A DNA stretch of 64,000 nt from Hexactinellida sp. DTS-2022 (Eukaryota; Porifera; Hexactinellida). The notes under the pieces are model-generated. The model did no database searches, was not told where the DNA came from, and saw only the letters and a list, made by a program, of their open reading frames with translations. Both the position numbers and the translations under genes were made by a program. Positions 1 to 10,890 of the stretch are shown piece by piece. Location of the stretch: the NCBI GenBank assembly GCA_028753945.1, contig JAPNXP010000009.1, forward strand, positions 1,612,001-1,676,000. The letters run 5' to 3'. How positions within the stretch are numbered: position 1 is the first letter of the stretch; each line of letters starts with the position of its first letter.

Positions 1-21
1 AGTAATTCGTATAAATAAATA

Positions 22-208
22 CAGTGGAGCCTCCCATAACGGACACTCCAAATAGCGGACAACCTCTAAATAACGGACAACTCTCGTGGCACGGATTTAT
101 TTATTTAGCATATGTCTAATAGAAAAGCAACCTCTAAATAGCGGACAACCTCTAAATAACGGATAACGACTCCGGTCCCAAGGTGTCCGTTATTCAGAGG
201 CTCTACTG
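22..208. mobile_element. pogo/Tc1-like MITE, copy 1
   Basis: A 187-bp non-coding element starts with CAGTGGAGCCTCCCATAACG and ends with the imperfect complement GAGGCTCTACTG. It is flanked by TA on both sides, as expected for a Tc1/mariner/pogo target-site duplication. Its interior repeats the phrase 'ataacggacaa' several times. A closely similar copy lies at 6954-7122. No ORF is present. The pogo assignment rests on the CAGTRGAAC-type terminus and the TA duplication; the autonomous partner is not in the window. Confidence 0.8.
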
Positions 209-2466
209 TAAATATTAATACTAGTATGAATCTATGATGAAAGTTAAGTAATTCGTATAATTAAATAAATATTAAACCAATTTGAAAATATCTAGGGATA
301 TATAAATGTAATAACTTCTTCACAATTTATGTAGTATGTTTAACATATTATTTTAGGGAATAGACCTTAATTTAGCACTGATGATACAAAAATACAAAAA
401 TGCAGCCCTTTAACTCTCTCACTTAATTAGTTCCCGAAATTCTTCAAGTTCGCATTTATGTTGATGATAGTTTTCTCTGGAAGCAAATCAATTGACCGTA
501 TTCCCCTTTCACTCATGGGTAAGGGCCATGGCCCATGGTGGGGCCCAGGCCCCCCAAAATTTTATACAATAACAATGAATAAAGAAAAGTTCTATAGAAG
601 CTAAATTCGTCATAGATTATCAGTTATAGTTTGTAGAACAAACATTCTATAATTAACCCGCTGATAACCACTTGTGACCCACATGCCCATATATGGGCAT
701 AAAGTGGTTTAGTTCCATTTCCGTGACCCATCGGTGGTAAACGTCGTGTTAATAAATCAATTAGAAATTTCTAAATTTTATCTAAATAATTTCCCCCTCC
801 TGAGAAAGAATTTATGCTGGCTACGCCCATGTTTCGATCCCAGAATACGGTTGCCATTCGTTTGCCTACTGAGGGAGCACTCTTAAACCTAATAGAATAA
901 GCTGAGTAATTGATTCGATTCAACTAGTATAATTAATAAATCAATTCGCTGAAGAAATTTTGGGACAACCCTTGCACATATTTATAGGCCTACCTAGTTG
1001 AAAATCAGTTATTAATTTAGTAACTTTTTATTATAAATTATTTCTAGTAATGTGTAAAACCTAAATTACTTGTTTCTGTTGTATTCGATATATTTACTAC
1101 TTAAATCTAATTTTAGTGAATACTTATCCAGCGATCAAAGTATCTCCAATCACGGTCTTACTGTTATTCTTCTACCTAATATTGACGAGCCCTTCGGTGA
1201 CGGTCGTTTCGCGATGAATCACTCAACCTTTACACGGTCTCGATTTATTCATTAAGGTATATGTCTTATAATAATTATAATAATAATTATAATAATAATA
1301 AATTAATAATTCATTTCTAAAGCGCAAATTTCATAAGAATATGTTCAAATATGCTGTAAAGGAATATATTAAAATCAATAATAATAAAAATTGCTTGTGT
1401 GCGAATGCGAAAATATACTCCTGTATGAATATAGTGAGTTTGTTAGCATTTCTTGAATGCTTCTTTAATTAAAAAGACGAGTTTTTAATTGTATTTAAAG
1501 ACATCTAGAGAAGGGTTTAACAATTTGAAAAGGCAAAACAACTTTGGAGGAAAATCCAATATTTCGAACTTTGTCGACCTATTTTGTAATTAAGACAACA
1601 ATTAAATTATAATTTTCAAATTTTGTATTTTCCAAAATAGCTTATCTATTGTTGCAATGTAATAGAGAACTTAGTGTGTTCGCGAACACAGTAAATATAA
1701 ACCGTGTGATAACTTATGTGTTAGAGTGCCTCATATATTGTGGGTCGTTTTGAGTGGAATCAAGGGTGAGTGATGTTCCACAATTCAGTCAAATTCCACT
1801 AGATTCCACTATTCAATCGATTTTTAGAAAATCCACTAGATTCTATTATTCAGACGATTTTTAGAAAATCCACTAGATTCTACTATTCACTCGATTCTAT
1901 TAAAATTTAGTAATTCTACTAGATTCTACCATTTAGTTACCCTTGGTTTCACTAGATTCCACCCTTCAGGCAACCCAAATACTTGATAGAAAACAAGAGT
2001 GTAAAACCGATCATCGATGATTGTTGGATAAGTATTCTCTGACTAGCATATTTGGAAAACCAAAAATAAATCAACCTCAAAATCAAATAATGTAGTATAT
2101 TCAAAGTAAAGCTTTTATAATATAACTTTAGAAGTTATAACACAATTTCAGAATAAATTAACAAAGTGGCGCAATTCTAAAATGGTGTCAAAATATTGTT
2201 AAGGTTCTACATAGCTGGTGGGGCCAAAATTGACGGATTGCTCATGAGGATTTTATTCTATCTATTAAAATGCTATATTTTGCTGTATATCAAGCTTCAG
2301 GAGTAACGCATCACGTTTTCAAGTTACAGACATTTTAAAAGTCAATCCTATATAGTCATTAAAATCCTATATAGTCATTAAAGATCAATTAATTAGTTAA
2401 TTAATAAATTAATAATTTTAACATAGTAAGTGATTCTAGACGTAAATAATATATTGTATAAATTCA
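209..2466. other. Non-coding AT-rich stretch with degenerate repeats
   Basis: No convincing gene is seen. From about 1118 to 2041 the sequence is bracketed by GAATACTTATCC and its complement GGATAAGTATTC. The same termini bound the MITE at 32654-32819, so this may be an older, larger relative. Within it, 1785-1965 is a degenerate tandem array built on 'ccactagattc'. A fragment of a dispersed repeat ('gagcccttcggt') lies at about 1189-1250. Confidence 0.5.
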
Positions 2467-3848
2467 TTGTACAAAATGGCTGACAGTATTTCCAAAGTCC
2501 CCATTGGTATGAATAATAAAGTGACCACTTTTTCAAGTGAATGTTTGCAATGGATTGAAACTGGGATAAACCATCTATTCAATTTCAACCACGATCAAGC
2601 TATTTTCGATTTTAAAAAAGCTCTCGCATTTGACAAAGATTGTGCTATGGCACATTATTTTATTGCTTACAGTAATGCAGGTCACTACAACAATCCAGAT
2701 GGAGCAGATTATGCTTCTGGCTATGAAGAAGCACAAAAAGCATTGTCCCTTTCCAAACTCCACTCTCTCTCAGATTGGGAGGTTGCATTGATTGAGGCTC
2801 AGGTTGTCCGCTTCTGTTCTCCTGTAGGCTCAGTGCCATTCGGCATATTGAATCGCAACTATGCTAATGCTATGCGTCCTGTGTACCAGAAGTTTGGAGG
2901 AAACAACGTTGAAGTGGCAGCTTTCTTCGCAGAGTCGTTAATGAATTTAGCACCTTGGAAACTATGGAACCCTTATCCTGACTACAAGCCTTCTATACCA
3001 GAGACATTGGAGATACTCTCAGTCCTTGAGGATGCCCTCAAGATATCTCCAATGCATCCTGGTATATGCCACTTCTACATCCACACAATGGAGTTATCTG
3101 CTACTCCTGAGAAAGCGTTGCCGTGGATAAAGCAGCTGTTACGTGTATGTTAGGGGATCTTCCAATGGGCATGATGTATTTGGAGCCAATGAGAATTGTT
3201 ATCTTGGAAGTTTTAGTTCGCTTTGGTAAATGGGAAGAGATTCTAAAGCGTCCAGTTGACCAAGAGAAGGAACTGTATCCTAGCTCCATAGCCATCTCGC
3301 ACTATGCTCGAGGAGTTGCATTCGCTGCATTGGGTAGGGTAGAAGAGGCAGACTTTGAACGTAAATTGTTCTACGAATCGTTAAAAGACAAAACACTTGC
3401 AAAACGCTCCATCCTCAATAACATAATGTACGATCCTGAACAACCTGGCAAAGGTGTCCTGGATATTGCAGAGTGCGTCCTGAATGGTGAAATTGAATAT
3501 CGAAAGGGAAACTTTAAAGAAGCGTTTGATCACCTACGTTTAGCAGTCAAACGTGATGTTGGCTTAGTTTATGACGAACCTTGGTCTTGGATGATGCCGA
3601 CTCGACACGTGCTGGGGGCACTCCTAGCGGAACATGGAGATGTTGTAGAGGCTGAAGCAGTCTACCGAGAAGATCTGATACAGTACAAGGATAACATGTG
3701 GTCACTACTAGGTCTCTATAAAGTTCTGAAAACACAAAATAAGATGGTAGAAGCCCAGTCTGTCTTAGAAATGTATAAGAAAGCCAGCGTGCTAGCTGAT
3801 GTGAAGATTGGAGCCTCTTGTCTGTGTGCTACCAAAACGTGTGCTTAA
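2467..3848 (+). pseudogene. TPR-repeat protein, frameshifted and internally deleted
   Basis: Two overlapping plus-strand frames belong to one TPR protein. The first (2467-3153, 228 aa, ATG start) has a TPR-like N-terminus, a conserved segment around DWEVALIEAQ, and then HFYIHTMELSATPEKALP, a motif typical of a bacterial and eukaryotic TPR family. The second frame (about 3123-3848) resumes with LEPMRIVILEVLVRFGKW and ends with further TPR-like helices. In relatives I recall, the first motif is followed by a long stretch containing a GHLVHMPxHI-type motif before the VRFGxW motif. That stretch is missing here, and the frame shifts at the join. No plausible intron spans the gap, because the two frames overlap. 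I call a pseudogene with a deletion plus frameshift; an assembly error or a diverged gene is possible. Confidence 0.55.
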
Positions 3849-6800
3849 CTACTGCTCGTATAACCCTATTTATTAGTATCTTATTTTGCACACTTTAGAT
3901 TTCTAGAATTAGGAACTATACCAGTTCCGAATTATTATATTTATATTTATGGTATTTATTCCAATTATTTATTTCTCTGTAGTATCTAACAGAACTTCGT
4001 CTATAGCTTTTCCTATCAAAATATTAAAATCCTATTGTCAGGTGTAAGTTTAATATTTCTAAATAAATTAACGAGTGATTCCGAATGTATTCTGATATAT
4101 AATATATAAGTTTATTCTTTCAGTTAGATATAGAGGGTTCACTTTGACAGTTAGACACTGTATCCATTTCGAGCCTTTACAAATGTTCCCAAAATAATTG
4201 CTTGCTAGTTTGTGAACCTAATTAATTAGATAAAGTAATGTATAAACTCCTAATCCTCCCACAACATCTTCCTGATTGAAGACAAAAACTTTCACAACTT
4301 TTATGTTAGAGTGGTATTTGGATTTGTAGTTCTTGCCATTCTAATTGCAAGAAACAATCTAAACTACAACTTATTCTCGATAAGATTGGATTTTCCGCAT
4401 CAATTGGAAATCCTAAAGGAATTGATTACGGAACTATTTCAACCTTAATATACGATCCCTTCGGTCTCGGTCGCTTCTCGACGGATCACTCTCTTACAAA
4501 GGTCGATTCACGACCTTTGTCCTGACTAAGGGCCTGGTAGGCCTGGAGGTGAATAACTTTGATGGGCCTACATACTTGGCAATTCTATACACGACAAAAC
4601 AGATTTTATTTATCGCTAACTGTACATTACAAAGCTACTAATTTACGTGCAATTCTACTTGATAAATCTTTGACCGTAGACTCCACATCGATTTCTTGCA
4701 AAAGTGCATTTTCTAAGCACAGCTTAGAAATAAAGCAATGGAGTAAATTATAAATATAAAGTATGCTGGTGGATCACGTTATTCTGTGATAATAAAACGA
4801 GCCCTTCGGTCTCGGTCGCTCCGCGACGGATAACTCAACTTCTACGCAGTCTCGATTTTTTCAATAGACAATAAAGAATATTTACATTAAAAATTTGATA
4901 ATGCGAAATTCGTGTTTAGCATACTAATTTATCTATAATACCCGTTGGAAGCTAGCCTCTAGGTTCAAATGAAAATTTAATAATTTGTTTTGGTAAACAA
5001 CAACAATAAATATTCATAGTATAAATTTGTAAATGCGAAATTCGTAATTAGCACACTTGTTACAACTATTTAAAAAAATGTGGATTCACTGAATCGCTTC
5101 CCTCGAGACTAATTGGTATACTATTGGCATGACGGTCACTACCAATAAGCCAAATCTCAATGTTGAAAATGTAAACCCGGACCGAAAAGGTCTGAAATAT
5201 TTGGTCTGGAGGGACCAAAATCTAAACCGGACCAATAACATCTGAAATATTTGGTCCGGGTTAATAACAAATATAGCTGAAATATTTGGTCCGGCCGTAC
5301 CAAAAACAACAAGGACTAAATATTTCGTTACAGGCCTATTTACGCTTTATAATCAAGGTTATAACTTATAAGTATATAAACCATACACCAACCGCTTCGC
5401 GGTTGATGTGTGGTTGTATTCTGCCGCGAAGCGACCTAGCAAGCGAAACTCGCTAGTTACGATTAAATGTAAATCGAATTGTTAATATACAGCCGACTGC
5501 ACTTAATTAATTAGATAATGTAGTTATTGCAGCACTATGCAATATCCCATTGTAAGATATATACCATAAAATCTGACTCACTAATGGTCCTCGGATGAAG
5601 TGTCAGATTATAATACTACAGTACATAATGGAAATATTGATATGTATTGGATATCAGTGGAACTCGCTTAGTACGTACTCGGCTTAAGACGTACTCTCGG
5701 ATACTACTACTGTTCTTTAATAACCGATTTTTCTCCTATCTGATGCATTATTAATGATTCGGTTAATGCGTACTCGGATAAGACGTACCAATTTGCAATT
5801 TCCATTCCCAAGTATATAAAATGTATTTATTATAATTCGGTTAGTACGTACTCTAGAAAACTATCAGCAGAACTCGGTTAGCAATTGGTTTAATTAAGAC
5901 AACCAAAATAATCGAATTGTTAAGTTGTTAAAGACTTGAATACACTACAATCGTATGTATATCATTGAACAAGTTAGTAATTCGACTTGGGATTATATAG
6001 TACATACGGATAAGAAGTACCTCGGTTAGTACGTACTTTTTCTTGTTTCCCAGGGTGGTACGTCTTAACCGAGTTCTACTGTAGTGATAATTTTGCCGCT
6101 TTAGGTGTCCCCCCCCGAGCAAATCTCATACAAATGTTACGGAGTTAGTTCTTAGTTAATTTATTCACATAGTAGGTGGAAATTGACTACTGGCATTGAT
6201 TATAGACATTACTTAAATAAGTTAAATTCCCAGCAATAGGCCAGAATAGATCTTGGAACAGCAGATTATTATTAAATTATCTATTAGCACCGTTGATCTA
6301 TTTAGTTACTTAAGTACGTAGCACAAATTTTATTGGTTTAAGGCCAATGTTAGTTGGAAACATGTTTCAGCTCCACTTCCAGCGTCAGTTCCGAATATTC
6401 TAATTTTTGTCATTATTCCCATTATCACAGCTAATTTTCAAAGTAGGGCACCGTTCGTTGAAAATTTGTGGTAGGATTAACTATTAACACACTCTAAAAT
6501 TGCCATAATTAGGTAGCTGTTAACAAAATCAGAAACTATAACTGGTATTATTATCCATCGATTGCATATACGTATTATCAAAAAGCACTCACAAATTAGA
6601 GTATTTGCTTAGATAATTATTAACTATGCAGTCATCAAATAATGAGATAATGATAATGAGATGCCGCCCGCCCGCATGCTCAGATAGAATTCATGTTGAG
6701 TTGGAACGATATTCCATTAACACTGGCCTTTAATATCATTATTGGATGTAGTGATAATTTGTGTACAGCTTATACAATAATATTGGATTTTTGACCTTCT

Positions 6801-6953
6801 TTGGCCCCATAATTTCATATTTTACAGTATAAATATCGTTACCAGATGAATTCGATAAGGAATTTGACTATACTTATGAGAATATAAGTATTGACAATGT
6901 ATACAGTCCTATTAGATGCAGTGATACAGTGGATATAGTGATATAATGATATA
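3849..6953. other. Intergenic stretch with dispersed repeats
   Basis: No gene is supported. Short repeats of the 'gagcccttcggtctcggtcg' family occur at about 4457-4510 and 4798-4860. Next to them is sequence ('gcgaaattcgt', 'cccgttggaagctagc') shared in inverted orientation with 40.75-41.06 kb. At about 5185-5310 the phrase 'ctgaaatatttggtc' recurs three times. A MITE lies at 5655-6081 (separate entry). The remainder is AT-rich and featureless to me. Confidence 0.5.
5655..6081. mobile_element. pogo-like MITE with 'tacgtact' repeats
   Basis: The element begins CAGTGGAACTCGCTTAGTAC and ends with the imperfect complement ACCGAGTTCTACTG. The motif 'tagtacgtact' and its complement recur through the interior in both orientations. 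A fragment of the same family is at about 52755-52800. There is no coding capacity. Confidence 0.65.
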
Positions 6954-7122
6954 CAGTGGAACCTCCCATAACGGACACTACAAATAGCGGACAACCTCTA
7001 AATAACGGACAACCCTCGTGGCACGGATTTATTTATTTAGCATATGTCTAATAGAAAAGCAACCTCTAAATAACGGACAACGGTTCCGGTCCCAAGGTGT
7101 CCGTTGTTCAGAGGCTCTACTG
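6954..7122. mobile_element. pogo/Tc1-like MITE, copy 2
   Basis: A 169-bp element with CAGTGGAACCTCCCATAACG at its left end and GAGGCTCTACTG at its right end, flanked by TA. It is highly similar to the copy at 22-208 over its whole length apart from a short internal indel, so the two derive from a recently active family. Confidence 0.85.
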
Positions 7123-7394
7123 TAGTGCTAATTTGGTCAAAAAATCCCATGTCCCCACCATTATCACTATATCCATTTATGTACTGTATATGCAATTTAC
7201 ATATGTATGTACTTTAAAACTATTGTAAATCAATCAATTTAGTGAAATAAGATAATATTATTTATGGCAATTATGAATTTGTATGTCCAGTTGTAATAAT
7301 ACAATAATTGAAATAAATTTGAAATGTAAAGTTACAAAATACACATCTAATATCACAGTGGAGTGACTAATATAAATAGGGGAACAGCAATTCA

Positions 7395-9515
7395 TCAGGG
7401 AAAAATTTCTGAATAAAGATCATTCATGACGTCATGACAACAGTTCTCAATGTCTGGGAGGTCCGGTGGGTAAGCGAGATCGATATTGAGCCAATCTGTG
7501 AGGAGGGAGTTGGAGGTGTCCTGTGGGGGAGGGATAGGGGTGGAGCGCGGTTGGATTTGGAACTGTGGCGGAGTAGGGGGGAGAGGCATAGAGAGGATGT
7601 CCGGCTGTCCAGTAGTGGGGTCGCAGTCTGAGGAGCCCGACGATATGTTGGTACGAGGCTCGGGGAAGAGAGGGAGCTTTGGCTCGAATGAGTAGGAGGA
7701 GTAGTTATTCGGGATACAAGAGTCGAGAGAAGGGTTTAGTTCATACCCTATTGCGTAACCCTGGTTACAAGAACTGGGCTGGAAAGGAATGTCAATCCAT
7801 TCATGGTCAGGCACCTCGTTGTAGTAGTCTACAGGAGCTGGGTTCCCATAGAAGAATCGCTGATCGGAGAGAGAGGAGTTATCGAAGAAACCCTCGCCTG
7901 GATAGGGCGAGTAGTTGGCTGCAGGATCCATTGAGTAGGGAGCTGAGTGTGCAGGCTCGTATCTGGGCTCGTAGCAGTGTTCCAGCTGAGGAGAGGTCTG
8001 GGTGCCAACTGTCCTTGTGCTCTTCTGGGGGAGGTATCCGCTGCCGTCGGGGTGGGGGGAGTGGGCTTCAGTTATGTGCAGCAGAGAAGTCTGAGAGGAT
8101 GCGTTGGTGACATTGTTCCGAGGAAGCAATTCTGTTTTGTGTCGCTTCGAGCCGGGGGAGGGTACGAAGATGGATGGGTTAGAGGAGGTGTGTCTCTGGG
8201 AAGTATAGTCGCGCTTTGAGCTAGCAACGTGTCTGTGCGCGGGGGGGTGTGGGGGAGAGAAGTCCCGTTTGTTAAGAACCTCTGTCAGGTACCTGAGTGT
8301 CTCGTCCCGATTGCACTTCTTGTTCTTGCGCTCGTAGAAGCCTCTGACCTCGTTAATGACAGCTTCCCTGATCAGCTCGGGAGAAGTAAAGTCCTTCTCG
8401 AAAGAGAAATTGAAATGTTTCAGACAAACCGACTCGACGAGTGGATTGTGGTGAATACGCAGGTACCTGTGCTTGAGAGCCGTCTCCGCGGTGCTCCTCT
8501 CCTCGGGGTCCAGGAGGAGCATCTTGTCGATTAAGCTCACGCACTCTCGCGGGGCGGCGGGGAAGAGAGCGGTCAGCTGAGTTCGCTTCTGCTCGGGAAG
8601 CGACTCTACATATTCCCTCACCTTGTCCTGTCTCATTCTCTCAAGGAGAGGCTTCTTGGGAGTCCCAGTCACGCTCAGAATTAGTTGCAGCTCGTTCAGA
8701 TAGGAAGTTCCGGGAAACAGAGTCTTCCCGCTGATCAGCTCTGCGATGATGCAGCCCACCGACCAGATGTCCAGCGCACACGTGTGCGGACCTACGTTGG
8801 TCATGAGCTCAGGGGCTCTGTACCAGCGGGTAGCCACGTACTCCGTCAGAGTGTTGTCTGCTCGCGAACAGACAAACTCTGGACGATGAGATTTGACGTC
8901 ACGAGCTAGCGAGAAGTCCCCAATCTTTATGTTACAGTTCTCATCCACTAGTATGTTGGAAGGCTTCAGGTCTCTGTGTACAATGTTGCCAGAGTGGATG
9001 TACTTGAGTGCTTTCAGCATCTGATAGGAGAAGTACTTGATGTGCTCATCAGTCAGCTGATTCGTATTGATTATCTGTTGGAGATCTGTCTGCATTAGGT
9101 CCAACACCAGGTATATGTCACGGCATGTCAGGCGTAAAAAGTCGCGGGCGCAGATAATATTCTCATGGTCAAAATGTGTCAGTATATTTATTTCACGGAG
9201 TACACGTTTCGCGGAGGCAATTCTACTGAATGGATCATATAATTTCTTGATCGCCACCTGCTTATTGGTAACCGTGTCGAGAGCGGAGCAGACTACGCCG
9301 TATGCTCCCATGCCTATGCTGGATTCAGGCTTGTAGCGAGACTCAACTGTGAAGGTAACCTCTTTATTGCCGTGCTTGATTTTATAGCATTTCAATTGAG
9401 GAGGGTTGTCTGAGGAAATCCTCAAAGGTGATGAACTCCCTTCAGCCGACCCGTGAGACATTTGCTTAGCTATTAGAAGGTAAAGTTTAGAAGTTTGCCA
9501 AGTATTGGATAACAT
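7395..9515 (-). CDS. ERK5-like MAP kinase with DFS in place of DFG
   Basis: A 706-aa intronless serine/threonine kinase. The kinase domain covers about residues 60-355: glycine loop GMGAYGVV (68-75), VAIK lysine (K90), HRDLKPSN (180-187), activation loop TEY (224-226) and RAPEL. The TEY signature marks it as an ERK. The long, proline-rich, low-complexity C-terminal tail (about 370-706) and segments such as the post-kinase helix FSFEKDFTSPELIREAV resemble ERK5/MAPK7 more than ERK1/2. In ERK5 the tail acts in nuclear targeting and transcription; here that is only inference. The magnesium-binding motif reads DFS (200-202) where DFG is nearly invariant. The coding region is much richer in G and C than its flanks. 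The first ATG of the frame is used; the ATG at residue 19 is an alternative start. Sure of MAPK, fairly sure of ERK5 type. Confidence 0.85.
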   Translation of the reverse strand: MLSNTWQTSKLYLLIAKQMSHGSAEGSSSPLRISSDNPPQLKCYKIKHGNKEVTFTVESRYKPESSIGMGAYGVVCSALDTVTNKQVAIKKLYDPFSRIASAKRVLREINILTHFDHENIICARDFLRLTCRDIYLVLDLMQTDLQQIINTNQLTDEHIKYFSYQMLKALKYIHSGNIVHRDLKPSNILVDENCNIKIGDFSLARDVKSHRPEFVCSRADNTLTEYVATRWYRAPELMTNVGPHTCALDIWSVGCIIAELISGKTLFPGTSYLNELQLILSVTGTPKKPLLERMRQDKVREYVESLPEQKRTQLTALFPAAPRECVSLIDKMLLLDPEERSTAETALKHRYLRIHHNPLVESVCLKHFNFSFEKDFTSPELIREAVINEVRGFYERKNKKCNRDETLRYLTEVLNKRDFSPPHPPAHRHVASSKRDYTSQRHTSSNPSIFVPSPGSKRHKTELLPRNNVTNASSQTSLLHITEAHSPHPDGSGYLPQKSTRTVGTQTSPQLEHCYEPRYEPAHSAPYSMDPAANYSPYPGEGFFDNSSLSDQRFFYGNPAPVDYYNEVPDHEWIDIPFQPSSCNQGYAIGYELNPSLDSCIPNNYSSYSFEPKLPLFPEPRTNISSGSSDCDPTTGQPDILSMPLPPTPPQFQIQPRSTPIPPPQDTSNSLLTDWLNIDLAYPPDLPDIENCCHDVMNDLYSEIFP

Positions 9516-9625
9516 TATCAGATAAGAAAGTTAGAGAACGTGCGGACCAATTTAAATTTCGGATCCTCTAACCGGGTCCGCGAACAATATCACGTCAGTA
9601 AGCCATAATTACATAATGCAATACA

Positions 9626-9770
9626 GGGGCGTCGCACGGCTCTGAAAAGTCTCCGGCCCAACTGTTAATGTGGTCCGGCCAAAGCCGGATCCCTCCTATA
9701 TAATATAGTATAAGAAAAGAAAAGTGGTCCGGCCAAAGCCGGACCTGCCGGACCGCGTGCTACGCCTGTG
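9626..9770. mobile_element. Short MITE with CAGGGGCG termini
   Basis: A roughly 145-bp element begins CAGGGGCGTCGCACGG and ends with the imperfect complement CCGCGTGCTACGCCTG. Inside, 'gtccggccaaagccgga' occurs twice and is itself palindromic. The 7 bases TGCAATA occur immediately at both flanks and may be the target duplication, offset by one base on the left. Confidence 0.6.
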
Positions 9771-9850
9771 CAATAGTATAGCTTTCACTCAATCGTAGTC
9801 CATTATATATTCAATTAGTCGAATGTCAAAATAGTATAGTAAAAAAAAAA

Positions 9851-9965
9851 TCCAAAATTGCAGCCTGTGCCGACGCATATTCCTTTGGTGGCACTATATT
9901 TTGGTGGTGATTTATTGATAGTGCCTCCAAAGGAACATGCTGTCGGCACAGGCTGCAATTTTGGA
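9851..9965. repeat. 115-bp near-perfect hairpin, copy a
   Basis: The outer arms are TCCAAAATTGCAGCCTGTGC and its complement; the inner arms are 'ttcctttggtggcactat' and its near complement. The whole 115 bp can fold into one long stem with a short loop. Other copies of the same length are at 13333-13447, 14386-14500 and 23725-23839. A 112-bp variant is at 40212-40323, and a copy is cut by the window end at 63952. Confidence 0.85.
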
Positions 9966-10890
9966 TTTTTTTTTCGCCATGTCATCATCACTATGAAGGT
10001 GTTAAATTATTTCAGAAAGGTGTTTCAGAAGGCAACGACCCTTTAGAGTGGTGGAAGTTTCCATTCAGCTCACTTCATTAAAGAGATATTCTAGTTTCAG
10101 TAGAATATAATCTGTAATGACTCAGCATTTTTTAAGTGGGTGTTGGGTCATCAACCAACATTAACTAACCCATTTTAAATATCGAATTAACAAAATTGTA
10201 AAAACACATTTTTTTAACGATGTCATCATCACCTCAAGGTGTCAAGACCCACTTGTATAGGTGGCACGTGCCATAAGGACCAATTGATAAATTGAAAGTT
10301 TGTTTCTATCTTGTATCATCTCTGAGATTAATGAAATTTACCTAATTAGTATAAATATTTAATTAATAAATTAATAATTTAACACCAATTTCAATGTCAA
10401 CTTATATTTATTAAGTTTAATTATTTTGTCATAAATAATAAATAAATTAATTTGTCCATCAAATTTCAATTCCGCACACTCGATAACCCCTAATAAACAA
10501 ATTGGAAGCATCTATATAAGTCATATACTGACTGAATTAATTATAATTAATTACGTCAGTATATTAACAGTGCAATAATATTAACGCAGAAGTAAATATA
10601 ATCACATAATCTGTCGTTGTTGTGGTATGTAAAATCTTAATGGTTCTATCATAAACCATCTTTAGTTTAATGCCATTCATTCATTACTTATTGATAATAA
10701 ATTAAATTATTAGTTATTTATTTTAGCAATGTTATCCACGGTGATTTGAGTTTAGTCAACAAATTCCTTATATCATTATATTTTATTTAATCCATTGTAT
10801 AGTAATACTACAATTAAATAGAAGCCAGCTGGAATTTATAAGTTGAATCAATATATTTATCTCAAGTTGAAACAATAGAGTAAGATTTAA

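Noticed and set aside
1189..1250. 'gagcccttcggtctcggtcg' blocks considered as tRNA-derived SINE promoters
   Set aside because: No A-box/B-box spacing or cloverleaf could be drawn; kept only as a dispersed repeat.
7434..9336. Many plus-strand ORFs opposite the kinase gene
   Set aside because: They are antisense shadows of a GC-rich coding region and show no domain.
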